Source of the DNA: Stigmatella aurantiaca DW4/3-1
GTDB lineage: Bacteria > Myxococcota > Myxococcia > Myxococcales > Myxococcaceae
Assembly: GCF_000165485.1 (NCBI RefSeq)
Contig: NC_014623.1
Coordinates: 3,057,501-3,121,500, forward strand
Reading direction: 5' to 3'
DNA: 64,000 bases
A model generated the notes under the pieces. The model saw nothing but the letters and a program-made list of their open reading frames with translations. It ran no database searches and had not been told where the DNA came from. Below, in pieces: positions 50,007 to 59,796 of the stretch. Both the position numbers and the translations under genes were made by a program. How positions within the stretch are numbered: the stretch's first letter is position 1; every line of letters starts with the position of its first letter.

Positions 50007-51656
50007 ATGACTAGAGCTACGAGGCTGCCCTTACAGGTCGCATCCGTGTTGGCGCTGTTGGTCATTGCCGGGTGCGGAGCCCATTCTCAGGTTGTTCGGG
50101 ACTATGAGTCAAACGTCGACGGCTCCTTGATTGCGGACGATAGTGGAATTGGATGGGAAGTCGTTGATCGATTTAGGTTGGTTTCGGAGCCGCAGGGGAC
50201 CGAGAAACTCTTCAACCGATTTGTGTCCTATTACGGAACGGTCAGCAGCCAGATCAACAACGAAGGGATGTTGGAAACCCAGTGGGATGCAGCGGCAGGA
50301 AGGTACCGCGATGGTTATCTGGCTGTTGCCAAATGGAAGGTGAAGCTCAGCTTCAACGACGCGGGGATGTGCGAGTGGCGGGTCGGAGCGTATGCTCCTA
50401 CGCTTGCCCCCTGCAGGTCTTTCGTTGTTGAGGTTCCAAAAGGCGAAACAATGGTTGAGGTGCGTCTTGGCGGTAGTAATGGCGTCATCCGCCGCACGGT
50501 CCTTCGTCCTCGAGATGTATTGATCGCATCTTTGGGCGACTCGTATGCTTCGGGCGAGGGGGTTCCAGATTTACGCCAGTACGGTGGCTGGCTTTTTTGG
50601 AAATGGGCGGACGCGAAATGGATGGATGCGCGGTGTCGCCGCTCTTTGTTCTCAGCTCCCGGGCTTGCTGCTCTTATGTATGCGAAGATTAATCCGCATG
50701 TGTCGGTAACGCATCTTACCTATGCGTGTTCGGGAGCAAAGATGAGTGAGGGCCTTCTCGAAGAATATGAAGGAGCATCGCCACCCGAATCCGCTGCGGC
50801 CCTTCGGCCTCAAGTGGACGAGTTCATTGGCGATCTTGAAAAGGCGGGTCGAACTCCTGATTATCTGACAATCTCGGCTGGCGGAAATGACATTGGTTTT
50901 GCTGACATCGTGACTGCCGCGGCTACGGGTAGTGTTGATGATGTGAAGAAGGTTGTTAAGCGAAGCGTGAGGTGTGGCGTCATGTCTGTGGCCGAGGATG
51001 CGCTGACGCTCAAGGCGAAGCTCGATTCCTCTCGATTCATCCGCGGACAGACGCAAATTCTTCTCACTGAGTACCCTAACCCGACAAACCTCTGGAGGCT
51101 TCCTGAAAACTCCGTAGGGATTGTGGGAACGAAAGAGGAGTTTAAGGAGGACTGTGCTCCCAGTAAGGGCAAGATAAACTTTGTTCCCTCGGCGTGGGTT
51201 TTGGGGATGGTGATGCAGATATCGAGGGAGGAACTCAGGGAGATCAATGAGAAGGTTGCTGCGCCCTTGAGTGATATGACAACGCGACTTGCTGATGCTG
51301 TGGGCGCTCGCAGGGTGAGCGGAATTGATGAGGAATTCAGGCTGCATGGGTACTGCGCCCCAGGGCTCTTTACTCCCAATGGGATTGTACGGTGGGTGAA
51401 TACAGTGCGTGACTCAAGCCGGATGATGGGGCTGGTCAAACTTAGTGGGGCGATGCATCCCAATATTCGCGGTCAGGCAGCGATTGCAAGACACATTCTT
51501 GAGAAGATTCGTAGTGCGGAGTGCGCCGACGGGAAAATTGAAGAAGGGACTCCTGTGCGTGCGAAGCTATGCCAGGGGGACTCCTGGCGTGCTGAACTGC
51601 CAGGGTTTGGGCCGGGCCCGGAGCCGCTTCCGGCAAGCAAACAGTTTCCCAACTAA
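50007..51656 (+). CDS. SGNH/GDSL-hydrolase lipoprotein
   Basis: 549 aa from the ATG at 50007. Lipoprotein signal ending VLALLVIAGCGAH, with C23 as the lipidated residue. A beta-rich domain occupies about 30-160. SGNH blocks: IASLGDSYASGEG (nucleophile Ser), LTYACSGAKMSEGL, TISAGGNDIGFADI (GxND), and SGAMHPNIRGQAAIARHI (catalytic His). Members are secreted lipases, esterases or carbohydrate deacetylases. Lower GC than the phage body and plus strand, so likely cargo of host origin; might alter the cell surface. Confidence 0.8.
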   Translation: MTRATRLPLQVASVLALLVIAGCGAHSQVVRDYESNVDGSLIADDSGIGWEVVDRFRLVSEPQGTEKLFNRFVSYYGTVSSQINNEGMLETQWDAAAGRYRDGYLAVAKWKVKLSFNDAGMCEWRVGAYAPTLAPCRSFVVEVPKGETMVEVRLGGSNGVIRRTVLRPRDVLIASLGDSYASGEGVPDLRQYGGWLFWKWADAKWMDARCRRSLFSAPGLAALMYAKINPHVSVTHLTYACSGAKMSEGLLEEYEGASPPESAAALRPQVDEFIGDLEKAGRTPDYLTISAGGNDIGFADIVTAAATGSVDDVKKVVKRSVRCGVMSVAEDALTLKAKLDSSRFIRGQTQILLTEYPNPTNLWRLPENSVGIVGTKEEFKEDCAPSKGKINFVPSAWVLGMVMQISREELREINEKVAAPLSDMTTRLADAVGARRVSGIDEEFRLHGYCAPGLFTPNGIVRWVNTVRDSSRMMGLVKLSGAMHPNIRGQAAIARHILEKIRSAECADGKIEEGTPVRAKLCQGDSWRAELPGFGPGPEPLPASKQFPN

Positions 51657-51750
51657 TTGATGGCTGAGAGTCTACGACGAGTCGGGACTCTCAGTGCCTG
51701 CTCCGGGAGATGTTTCGGACGGCTGGGGGCGCCGCTTGGCGAGCGGCGAC

Positions 51751-53236
51751 TCACCCAATCACCCGCACCCCAATCTCTCCGGTCCCTCGCCGCTCCGGCC
51801 CTCGCTCTCGCTGACAGGCGAGGACGACGGCCCAGAACTTGTCCGCGTGCCCGCGGTTGGTGCGTTCAGCGTCGAAGGACACCTTCCCCGAGGGCAACAC
51901 GCGCCTCTTAATAGAGTGAATTTGCCCGACAAGCTCACGCTCGCGCGGCAGGGTGACGTCGCGGCGCTGGAGCAGAATTTTGAAGTCGGTCGCCCAGCGC
52001 TCCTTGGACTCGTTCGTGAAGTTCTCCGCCACCACCTGGGGGAAGTCGCGGGCGAGGTTCTCCGCGAGGTTCATGCCGATGCCGCTCCGGTCGACGCTGA
52101 GGCGCGCCACGGGCAGGACGGAGAGGAAGCGGCGCAGATGGGCCTCCTGCTCCGCGAAGGGGACGCCCTCGAAGCTCTTCAGCATGCGGCACGTGAAGCG
52201 GCCCGCCACCTCCTCGAAGACGGCCAGCTCCGAGCGGTCTCGCGTGCGGCCTATGTCGAAGCCCGCCACCAGGCGCCCCTGGGGCACGGGCACATCGGAG
52301 GTGTCCTGGGCGAGCGGTAGCTCGTCGGTGGTGCACGGGAGGATGAGCTCGTAGGGCAAGAAGCTGTAGGACTCGTCGACGTAAAAGGCATTCGAACTCC
52401 TGCTGGAAGTCCTCCTGCGGCAGGGAGTCGAACTGCTCGATGAGGACGGGGCGCCCGAAGCGGACGACGCGCTCCTCGGTGGACATGAGGGGGGCTTCCA
52501 CCGCGGCGCGTCGCACGTCCAGGCTGAAGAAGCGGCACAGCCACCAGGGCACCTGCTGGCGCGTGTGGTGCGGGTACTTCCGCAGCTCCTGCGAGGCGAT
52601 TTCCCAGAAGATGCCGCGCCGGCCCAGCGGCGTGCTGCAGCCCGTGAGCTGCCCGTGAGAGCGCAGGATGAGTGCGGTGCTGCCGGTGTAGACCTCGCGG
52701 TCGTTCACGTAGTGCGCAAGCTCATCAAGGTACGCATCCCCGCGCTTGCCGCGTGGTGGCTTCGAGGGCACGGAGATGATTCGCGAGAGCCGCCGGCCCT
52801 TGGCGTTCGACTCGAAGGCCAGCTCCGTCTTCGCGTCAGTGACGAGCTTCTTTTTGAATGCGAGGGGTAGCTCTTCGTACACCTGCCGGGCGATGAGCAC
52901 CTTCTCCACGGCGTCGCTGAGGTTGTACGAGACGAAGACCGCCGTGTGGCCGTCACGCAGGTGGCAGCGCGCGAGAGCCTCGAGGGCGAAGAGGAAGGAG
53001 AAGCCCACCTGGCGGCTCTTCGCCACCCAGCGGAAGCGGGAGCGATTGTCCAGCAGGGCCTGCTGGTAGGGCTCCAACACCACCGGCTCGCTGTCGTAAT
53101 GGCACAGGCCGGAAATGAATCCGGACTCGGTGGCCAGCCACTGGGTGAGGTCATCCTCGGTGCGTTTGACGATGCCGAGTGTCAAGGTGCCCTCTCTGCT
53201 TGTGTCGTTGCTTTCTTTCGGCACCAGAGCGTGCAT
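51751..53236 (-). CDS. Terminase large subunit, one reading-frame break
   Basis: About 494 aa from the ATG at 53236; TTG at 53185 with GAGAGGG is an alternative. ATPase: [20 protein letters not shown] (Walker A-like, 68-87), [11 protein letters not shown] (167-176, Walker B). Nuclease: [34 protein letters not shown] and [12 protein letters not shown] supply the acidic residues. Frame breaks after codon 284: TGC CTT TTA CGT; reading on one base later restores [18 protein letters not shown]. The A-run on plus is 52383-52386. This is the same +1 context as in the sheath gene. Function: ATP-driven DNA packaging and cutting. Confidence 0.88.
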
Positions 53237-53265
53237 GGCCGCGTCCTCTTCACGACGGAGTCGCC

Positions 53266-53880
53266 ATGTCTGCCTATGCCGCTGTCACTCGCCCACCTCG
53301 CACTCTCACAGAGAAGGAGGTGGTGCTCCTGCTGCGCGTCACGGGGGAGCACCGGGATGGATTCCGGGACCACTGCCTGTACAGCCTCGCGCTGGCCTCG
53401 GGCCTTCGCGAGCATGAGCTGGTGGCTCTCAACATCGGAGACATCTTCGACGAGCGTGGACGCGCGCGCCGGCACGTTCCGTTGCGCGTCTTCAAGGGTT
53501 GCCGCCGTCACCCGGGCACCCAGGAAGTCGTCCTCTCGGACACGGTGCGCGCGAAGCTGGAGAAGCTGCTGCGCCTCAAGCGCTCGCAGGGGCATGAAGT
53601 GGGGCTCCAGGCGCCGCTCTTCTTGAGCCGCCTGGGACTGCGCCTGTCCACGCGGCAGGTGCGCCACGGCTTCAGCGTGTGGCAGGAGCGCGCGGGCCTG
53701 GAGCGGCACCTGAACTTCCACGCCGTGCGCCACACTGCGTGCACCGGGGTGTACCGGAGGACGAAGGACATCCGCCTCACTCAGCGGTTCGCGCGCCAGC
53801 GCAGCATCGAGTCCACCGTCATCTACACGCACCCCTCGGACGACGAACTGGTGCGCGTGACGCAGGACCTGCCCTGCTGA
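53266..53880 (+). CDS. Minimal tyrosine recombinase
   Basis: 204 aa from the ATG at 53266. Only the catalytic domain is present: [20 protein letters not shown] with R48, [16 protein letters not shown] with H152 and R155, and [13 protein letters not shown] with the nucleophile Y187. The segment that normally reads LGHxxxxTT is [10 protein letters not shown] here, so the second His/Trp is missing. It lacks the usual core-binding N-terminus. Placed back to back with the terminase, whose ORF begins 30 bases away. Integration/excision is the likely role, possibly with reduced or altered activity. Confidence 0.75.
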   Translation: MSAYAAVTRPPRTLTEKEVVLLLRVTGEHRDGFRDHCLYSLALASGLREHELVALNIGDIFDERGRARRHVPLRVFKGCRRHPGTQEVVLSDTVRAKLEKLLRLKRSQGHEVGLQAPLFLSRLGLRLSTRQVRHGFSVWQERAGLERHLNFHAVRHTACTGVYRRTKDIRLTQRFARQRSIESTVIYTHPSDDELVRVTQDLPC

Positions 53881-54008
53881 TGGGTCGTGCCGCCTCCGCG
53901 CTGAGCGCCCGCGAGAGCCCCTGGACGGGCCGCGGTGCCGCGCGGAGGCGGTGAGTGGAGGCTGTGCGCGGAGTCCGCCCAGGCTGCCCCTGGCGCAACC
54001 GGCGAAGA

Positions 54009-54034
54009 AAGTGAACAGCGCGAGGCGTTCACTT
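54009..54034. repeat. AAGTGAAC inverted repeat 1
   Basis: AAGTGAAC, ten bases, GTTCACTT: a perfect 8-bp inverted repeat. Continues into ACCGG, which is also shared with the second copy. Confidence 0.6.
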
Positions 54035-54863
54035 ACCGGGCGCAAATGAACGGGCGCGGGGTGTTCACTTTTTCGGGGCTGACCCTCTCGAAAAGGGCCC
54101 CAGGTACACGCCCCGGCGGCGCATCCCGCACGAAAGATCGCACCACCCCCCACCCTGGCGTCAGGGGTAGGCGGGGTAGGCGTGCTGGCGTCATCGGTAG
54201 GCATGGTTGCGCCCGGCCGGGGCAGGCGGTGAAGGTGACTGCGGAGGAGCTGGGCCGGGCGACGGGCGGCAGGAGGCCCAACCAGCGGAAAGCGGCCATT
54301 GGCCTCGGCGCTTCGGCCCCTCACGAGGCCTCGTAAGCGCGCGAAACAGCGTGGGGGCGGTGACGCCGAATGGCCGCCTTTACCTATTTCCGGCCATTCG
54401 GCTCGGCTCGGGTAACGGCACGCGCGCCCAGGTGCGCGCGGGGCGGAGGGCTGGTGCTTCGAGAGCAGCTCGGGGGCTCGTGGGGCTCACGAGGGAGACA
54501 AAGGCCTGCGGCCCGAAGCGCTGGGGGACACGCGCGCACGAACGGGGCGCCACGCGGCGACGGGCGCGGCGCGCGGGGCTGAACCGGGGCCGCGCCAGGT
54601 GGGCCACGTGGCGGCCAACGGGGCGCAGCGGAGTAGGGCGTCCCGGGCCGGGGAAGTGAACGGGGCGCTGGCGTCCGGCCCGCTGGACGAAGTGTGCTTC
54701 CGGGCGCGAGTTCAGGCCCAAACTCGTACCGCGGCGCTCATGGACCTGGTGGCTGTCCGCCCTAACCTCGCGAAACTACGAAGGCTGTGGCGCCAGGCGT
54801 GTGCTTCTGCGCGCCAGGTGGAGCTCCCGGGGGAAAGTGACCAGGCCAGGCCTGGCGCGGCGA

Positions 54864-54906
54864 AAGTGAACGGCGAAACTGAACGCGAAAGTGCCCGCGT
54901 TCACTT
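54864..54906. repeat. AAGTGAAC inverted repeat 2
   Basis: AAGTGAAC, 27 bases, GTTCACTT, just downstream of the small-terminase stop. GCGTTCACTTACCGG (54897-54911) repeats 54025-54039 exactly. Confidence 0.6.
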
Positions 54907-54920
54907 ACCGGAGGGTGCCC

Positions 54921-55895
54921 TCAGTCGGGGTCGGCGGGGGCCGCGACGTCCGTGGGTGGCGCTACGGGGGCGCCGTCCTTGGGGCTTCCCGGCGAGGCTG
55001 TGTCGAGGTCCTCGTCGTCGCTGCTCGCCACCTCTGCGTCCACCTCGCCGCGCACGGCGGGCGTCGTCTCGCGCGCAGCTCGCAGGGCCTGGGCGTGTCG
55101 GGCCTGGAGGCCCTCCAGTGAGAAGCTGGCGTGCAGCTCCTGGCGGGAGTCGGCGCCGCCTTGGACGAACTCCTTGAGCCTCACCATGGTGTTGAAATCG
55201 GTGGGGTTGTCGACGCGCACGCGGCCCTCGGACAGCGCCTCCTCGAAGCCGAGGAGGTAGCCGTCAATCATCTTCAGGGCGTCGTCCTTTGAGACGGCGA
55301 TGGCGGTGGCGCGCAGCTCGATGAGCTTCGCATCCGCCTTGGTGGCGATGCGCGTCTTGGCCTCCTCGCGGCGGCGCAGGCAGTTGTGCTCCTTCGCGTA
55401 GTTGGCGACGAGCGAGGTGGCGACACCGAAGCGCTCCGCCAGCTCGCGGTACGAGGCGTAGGACGTCATGGTGGAGCCGTCGGGAAGCGTCTTCACGTCG
55501 CCGAAGACGAGGGCGCGGTCCAGCTCCTGGCGTGGGAGCGCGGGCTCCTCGGACTTGCGGGGGCGGCCCGTCTTTCGCTTCGGAGGAGGAGGCGCTTCGT
55601 CCGGCGCGGGCGTCTCGTCCAGCGCGGGCGTCTCGGCCGGCTGCTGGCCCGCGAGGAGACGCTTGCGGCGGCCGAGGCAGTCGTGCTGCTGGGCGTACTT
55701 TGCGACGGCGCTGTGGGCGACGCCGAAGCGCTCTGCCAACTCGCGGAGAGAGGGGAAGCGCCGCTTCACACGGCCCCGCGTGGTGGGCACCTCTTCGCCC
55801 TCCACGAGGAGCCGGTCCACCTCGTCATGAGGCAGCCGGGGGCCTTCGGCCTTGGTGGGGCGCCCCAGCTTCTTGAGGGGCTTCTTCTGGGCCAT
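54921..55895 (-). CDS. Small terminase candidate with two AT-hook/HTH modules
   Basis: 324 aa from the ATG at 55895. Two tandem modules: [20 protein letters not shown] plus [20 protein letters not shown] (about 8-70), and [20 protein letters not shown] plus [20 protein letters not shown] (about 108-175). Each has an AT-hook (GRPxK) and a helix-turn-helix. A helical segment ([20 protein letters not shown]) and an acidic tail follow. Small terminases use HTH domains to recognise pac/cos; doubling with AT-hooks is unusual. Position beside the large terminase region and late strand support the call. Confidence 0.65.
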   Translation of the reverse strand: MAQKKPLKKLGRPTKAEGPRLPHDEVDRLLVEGEEVPTTRGRVKRRFPSLRELAERFGVAHSAVAKYAQQHDCLGRRKRLLAGQQPAETPALDETPAPDEAPPPPKRKTGRPRKSEEPALPRQELDRALVFGDVKTLPDGSTMTSYASYRELAERFGVATSLVANYAKEHNCLRRREEAKTRIATKADAKLIELRATAIAVSKDDALKMIDGYLLGFEEALSEGRVRVDNPTDFNTMVRLKEFVQGGADSRQELHASFSLEGLQARHAQALRAARETTPAVRGEVDAEVASSDDEDLDTASPGSPKDGAPVAPPTDVAAPADPD

Positions 55896-55903
55896 GCCTT
55901 CCC

Positions 55904-56713
55904 TCAGCAGCCACTGGAGGGCTGCGCTGCGGTGTCCACGGCCTGGGTGCGCAGGCGCTGCATCAGCCGCGTGCGCTGGCGCTTCAGGCGCTGGTACACC
56001 CGCTCGACCTCGGTGGTGTCGCCCTCGACGAGGCGGCTGGCGTAGGCACGCAGCTTCTCGCGCCGGACGACGGTGGCCATGAGGACCTCGATGTCGCTGT
56101 GAGGCAGGGTGCCCCGGGCCAAGTGCACCAGCACGGCGTCGCGCTTCACGAAACTGCGGCGGACGCTGGGCCGCCTGGGGCTCTCCACCGGCGCGGCGTG
56201 ACGGGTGTCCGGCAGCCACTCGGCGAGCTGCTGCTGCGTGTACGTCTCGTGCTGTTCCGCGCGCTCCTTACGGAGGTGCCGGAACACCTCGCGCGCCGTC
56301 TGCTGGCGCAGGCGGACGGCCGTCCAGTCACCCCAGCGGGAGAGAGGGAAGGCGCGCGCGACGGAGAGGAAGGTGGCGAGAACGAGCTGGTCCAGGTCCT
56401 CCCGGGGCACCGCGCTGCCGAGGAGGCGGCGGCGCAGGCGCCGCAACATGGGGGCGTAGGCTGCGGCGAGGCTCGCCGTCCACGCGGGGCTGGAGGAGGC
56501 CTGCATTTCGGCCACCAGGGCCCGGGTGAGGGCTTCCCGCTCCGGGTACGTCTCCTCGCGCGCGTCAGCCAAGGCGGCCAGCACGGATTCGAGCGTGGCA
56601 TGACGCGCGAAGGCCGGCCGCTGCGTGCGCGCAGCCGCGAAGACGGACTGGTGCCGAGGGGAGAGCGCCTCCACACGCAGCAGGCCCAGGAGGTGGCCGA
56701 AGAAGTCACTCAC
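55904..56713 (-). CDS. Sigma-70/ECF-like phage transcription factor
   Basis: 269 aa; start chosen at the GTG at 56713, which overlaps the nuclease stop (GTGA) and has GGGAGG upstream. [20 protein letters not shown] followed by [20 protein letters not shown] and [16 protein letters not shown] resembles sigma region 2 (core binding and -10 reading). The C-terminus, [20 protein letters not shown] then [19 protein letters not shown], could be region 4. Weak but consistent match. If correct, it could read the late 32-bp elements, since it lies just ahead of the packaging and structural genes. Confidence 0.5.
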   Translation of the reverse strand: MSDFFGHLLGLLRVEALSPRHQSVFAAARTQRPAFARHATLESVLAALADAREETYPEREALTRALVAEMQASSSPAWTASLAAAYAPMLRRLRRRLLGSAVPREDLDQLVLATFLSVARAFPLSRWGDWTAVRLRQQTAREVFRHLRKERAEQHETYTQQQLAEWLPDTRHAAPVESPRRPSVRRSFVKRDAVLVHLARGTLPHSDIEVLMATVVRREKLRAYASRLVEGDTTEVERVYQRLKRQRTRLMQRLRTQAVDTAAQPSSGC

Positions 56714-57048
56714 CGAGGACGGGCCTCCCACCACTCGCGCAGCAGCTCGAGGAAGTCATCCAACTGCATGGTGACGAGGGGCGGCTGCCCGTCGTCCTTG
56801 CACACGGCGAGAGGCCATCGGCCCGGCGGGCACGTCTCCACCGCTTGGCGCATGGCCTCACGGACGTTGGTGCGCTGGTGGGCCTTGGCCTCCAGCCAAA
56901 AGCACGGCACCTCGACGTCGGACACCTCCTGTCCAGTGCGGTATTGGAGTCCTCGGCGGATGACAGCCTCGGGCATGGCGTCGCGGAAGCGGTGGACGAG
57001 GGCCCTCTCGAAATCTGCACCCTTACGACGGGAGGCTGCGCCGCTCAC
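56710..57048 (-). CDS. Small PD-(D/E)XK nuclease (Holliday-resolvase-like)
   Basis: 112 aa from a GTG at 57048 with GGAGG upstream. SRRKGADFERALVHRFRDAM opens with the E of the fold, and QEVSDVEVPCFWLEAKAHQR gives D...ExK: the D, E and K line up with PD-(D/E)XK enzymes such as Hjc-type resolvases and VRR-NUC. Overlaps the exonuclease stop by four bases. Likely role: resolving branched DNA before packaging or trimming replication intermediates. Confidence 0.65.
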   Translation of the reverse strand: MSGAASRRKGADFERALVHRFRDAMPEAVIRRGLQYRTGQEVSDVEVPCFWLEAKAHQRTNVREAMRQAVETCPPGRWPLAVCKDDGQPPLVTMQLDDFLELLREWWEARPR

Positions 57049-57704
57049 GAGACACCTCCCGACTCCTCCAGCAGCCGCTCCATGTGCCCGCCACGGCTCA
57101 TGCGGACGGCAAGGCGGCGAGCCACCTCCAGCGCGCAGCGGGCGTCCGCCATGGCGCGGTGAGGCGTGGGACGGTGGAGGCCGAAGTGCTTGGCCAGGGC
57201 GTTGAGAGAGAGGGACTCCACCTCGCCCGTGGCGAGCAGCGGCCACGCGAGGCTGGCGGTGTCGAGGCGGTGGTAGTCGACGGAGGGCAGGGGCAACTCG
57301 GTGCTGCGGTAGCCCTCGACGAGGAAGCCCCAGTCGAAGCTGGTGTTGTGGCCGGCCACGAGGGTGCCCGCCAGGAGAGGCGTCACGGTGGCCAAGACTT
57401 CCCGCAGGGGCAACGCGTCCCGCCACTCCTCGTCGGAGTAGCCGCACACGGCCAGGGCCTCGGGGTGGGCGTCGGCCAGCCGCGTGGGCTGCACGCGGGC
57501 CTCGTACTCCGCCAGCACCTTGAGGCTGCGAGCGTCGACGCGGAGGATGGCCACCTCCAGCACCTCGTGACGGGAGGCATCGAGGCCCGTCGTCTCCAGG
57601 TCAATGAAGGCGAGCGTTCGCAGGTGCGGCGGGAGGCTGGGGAAGAGCAGTGGAGGGAGGGGCGAGACAGGGGTGGTGTCGGAAGCAGGGTGAGCGGGCA
57701 GCAT
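57045..57704 (-). CDS. DEDD 3'-5' exonuclease (DnaQ-like)
   Basis: 219 aa; GGAGG precedes the ATG. ExoI TLAFIDLETTGLD (D35, E37), ExoII VAGHNTSFDWGFL, ExoIII PHRAMADARCALEVARRL. All four acidic residues and the His of the DEDDh type are present. The first 25 residues are Pro-rich. Standalone proofreading or DNA-processing exonuclease; its neighbour is a RecB-family nuclease. Confidence 0.88.
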   Translation of the reverse strand: MLPAHPASDTTPVSPLPPLLFPSLPPHLRTLAFIDLETTGLDASRHEVLEVAILRVDARSLKVLAEYEARVQPTRLADAHPEALAVCGYSDEEWRDALPLREVLATVTPLLAGTLVAGHNTSFDWGFLVEGYRSTELPLPSVDYHRLDTASLAWPLLATGEVESLSLNALAKHFGLHRPTPHRAMADARCALEVARRLAVRMSRGGHMERLLEESGGVS

Positions 57705-58880
57705 CTATGCGACCTCCTTGGCCCAGATGCGGGGCGAGTGGTGTTTGGCGGCGAGGGAGTCCAGCTCGGCCTTCAGCAGCGCGATGCGCGCGGTGCCCAG
57801 GCGCTTGCCCGCGTCCTTCAGCAGCGCATCGAGGGCCTTCTTCTCGACACTCGCGAGGCGCTGCATCAGCTCTTCACGGGAGTGGCCAGTGGCCCGGGCC
57901 AGCACCGCGACGGTGGGCTCCAGTGGGTAGTCGAGGCTGGTAGTGTTGAACATGCGGTAGCGCGTGCCAGCGAGGACGAGTTCGTCCTGTTCGGCGAGGT
58001 GGGCCCGGAGGACGCCCTCCAGCTCCGCCTTGCGCGCGTTGAGAATCTTCGCGATGTGGGCGACCTCCTGTCGCTCGCGGGCGACGGACTCCAGGTCGGA
58101 GGTGTCCTCGCAGACGACTTCACGTCGGCCCTCCAGCGCCTGGGCATAGGTGGGGCAGTTGCGCCGGTGGTCGCAGTACACGCAGTTGGGGTTGAGGCGG
58201 GCGGGGAAGGACTCCGCCTTCTCCATTTGCTGGCCCAGCGTCTCGACGTAGGCGAGGGCGGCGTCCAACTGCTCCTCGGTGCGCGTCGTCTCCTGCCGCA
58301 CGCCGTGGCGCAGCATCCACATGGACAGGCGCACCTTCTTCGCCCAGGGCCACATTCGGCGCGCGGCGAGGGCGTAGAGGCTGAGCTGGAGGCTGGAGTC
58401 CAACTCCTCGCGGGTGAAGAGCTGGTGGTTGGACTTGTAGTCCATGACGTGGACCGTCTCGTCGTCCACCCAGTCGACCCGGTCGATGAAGCCCAGGACG
58501 GTGAAGGGGCCCACCGGCAGGCGGAACTCCTTTTCCACGGCGAGGATGTCGCGGGAGTCCACGCGGCCCTGCTGGCGGACGAAGTCCTGGAGGATGCCGA
58601 GGCCCTGCTGGAATAGGTCCAGGCCGGAGAGGCCCGAGGCGGCCCACTCTTCACGGTAGAGCTGGAGGGCGCGCTCCTCGGAGAGCGGGCCCGCGTACTC
58701 GGTGTCGATGACTTCCTGGAGGAGTCGCTCGAGGACGGCGTGTAGCGCCTTCCCGAAGCTCAGGGGGACGCCGGGCTCGGCGGTGTGCTTGTCGAGGTAG
58801 TGGAGCCGGTAGGACAGTGGGCAGGCCTCGAAGCGGCTCAGCCGGCTGTATGACAAATGCTGGTTTCGCAGGGCGCTCAT
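57705..58880 (-). CDS. RecB/Cas4-like nuclease
   Basis: 391 aa with GGAGG before the [55 protein letters not shown] and [13 protein letters not shown] are the RecB-family (PD-(D/E)XK) motifs, with D and K in the VMDYKSN strand. [19 protein letters not shown] plus C20 gives the four Cys of a 4Fe-4S cluster, as in Cas4 and AddB. A C-terminal helical part follows. Family members resect DNA ends; in phages they help recombination and replication. Confidence 0.85.
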   Translation of the reverse strand: MSALRNQHLSYSRLSRFEACPLSYRLHYLDKHTAEPGVPLSFGKALHAVLERLLQEVIDTEYAGPLSEERALQLYREEWAASGLSGLDLFQQGLGILQDFVRQQGRVDSRDILAVEKEFRLPVGPFTVLGFIDRVDWVDDETVHVMDYKSNHQLFTREELDSSLQLSLYALAARRMWPWAKKVRLSMWMLRHGVRQETTRTEEQLDAALAYVETLGQQMEKAESFPARLNPNCVYCDHRRNCPTYAQALEGRREVVCEDTSDLESVARERQEVAHIAKILNARKAELEGVLRAHLAEQDELVLAGTRYRMFNTTSLDYPLEPTVAVLARATGHSREELMQRLASVEKKALDALLKDAGKRLGTARIALLKAELDSLAAKHHSPRIWAKEVA

Positions 58881-59010
58881 GACGTGGGCCTCCGGGCCGG
58901 TGCAGTGGCGTGTCGCGAGTCAGTCATCACGCTCTTTTCGAGAGACACATCAAGTTGATACGGGGAGGCAGCGCGGCCCGTTGCGTGTGTTTCACAGTCG
59001 CGAGGCACGC

Positions 59011-59622
59011 TCATTGCGATACCTCGTCAGCGGAGGCTGGGCGCTTTTCGAAGGACATGACGCGCGAGCCCGGGAAGGCAGACAGGACGCGCACCAGGGT
59101 GGCGGCGTGCTCCGGGGTGAGTTCCTTCCGGGCCTGGCCGGTGTAGGCGGGGACGAGCCACACCTCGCCGTAGGTCTCGGAGCGGAAGCACACCTCGGCG
59201 TTGAGGGCCCTGAAGCTGGCGATGTCCTCGTCGGTGAGGCCGCGCAGGGCGGAGGGCGGGGACTCCGCGTCCAGCTCCTTCACATCGGGAGACGGAGTGG
59301 GCGGCGCGGACTTGGAGGCGGGAGCCGGGGCGAGCTTCTTCGAGCCTGCCTCGGACAGGGGATGGCCGAAGAGATCCACCGCAGCCGTGGCGGACTTCGC
59401 CGGAGGAACGGGGGCATGCGGCGCGGCCACGTCACGATGAGGCCGGGCCTGCCGATTCACCTTCAGCCATTCGGTGCAGGTGGAGATGCTGGCCAGGGCG
59501 CAGCCTCCGCCAGTCCGGTAGTGCAGGCAGTGCTTGCCCTCGCCGCGGACATACACTTCGCACGTCACGCCAGGCGGACGTTGCTGTGCGGCGGTGGGCT
59601 GGAGGAGGTGTGTAAGGGCCAT
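59011..59622 (-). CDS. Orphan early protein, 203 aa
   Basis: Start at the ATG at 59622 (MALTHLLQPTAAQQRPPGVT). The N-terminal part has CEVYVRGEGKHCLHYRTGGG followed by CALASISTCTEW, a Cys/His cluster (C, C-x-H, C, C) that may bind metal. The middle is Pro/Ala/Ser-rich; the C-terminus (YGEVWLVPAYTGQARKELTP, EHAATLVRVLSAFPGSRVMS) is globular. First gene of the minus nuclease operon, 35 bases after the 46-bp element. Family unknown. Confidence 0.6.
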   Translation of the reverse strand: MALTHLLQPTAAQQRPPGVTCEVYVRGEGKHCLHYRTGGGCALASISTCTEWLKVNRQARPHRDVAAPHAPVPPAKSATAAVDLFGHPLSEAGSKKLAPAPASKSAPPTPSPDVKELDAESPPSALRGLTDEDIASFRALNAEVCFRSETYGEVWLVPAYTGQARKELTPEHAATLVRVLSAFPGSRVMSFEKRPASADEVSQ

Positions 59623-59656
59623 GCGCGGATGTCGGCGGCGCGTGTCTGCCGATACA

Positions 59657-59702
59657 TCCAAAAAGCACCCCATCCCTCCGTTTCGGGACAAGAAATCTTT
59701 TT
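59657..59702 (-). promoter_or_regulatory. 46-bp element, minus copy
   Basis: On minus: AAAAAGATTTCTTGTCCCG, then AAACGGAGGGATGGGG, then TGCTTTTTGGA. 42 of 46 bases match 61893-61938, which is in the opposite orientation. It is placed 35 bases before the first nuclease-operon gene, suggesting a promoter or operator. Confidence 0.6.
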
Positions 59703-59796
59703 GCCCGATTTCTTTTTCGATTTTCGCGCAGAGGAGCAGGGCGGCGTTGTGCATTCGCGCTGGGGCGCTCCCTCAGATTTCTGAACCACTTTCGCC

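Larger units (their letters stand above)
53881..54920. other. 1-kb gene-free region with AAGTGAAC inverted repeats
   Basis: No protein-like ORF. It contains several AAGTGAAC / GTTCACTT motifs (54009-54070 and 54656-54906) and a degenerate late-element-like sequence on minus at 54491-54528. It is placed between the recombinase and the small-terminase gene, a plausible site for attP, pac/cos or regulatory sequences, none of which I can prove. Confidence 0.45.
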
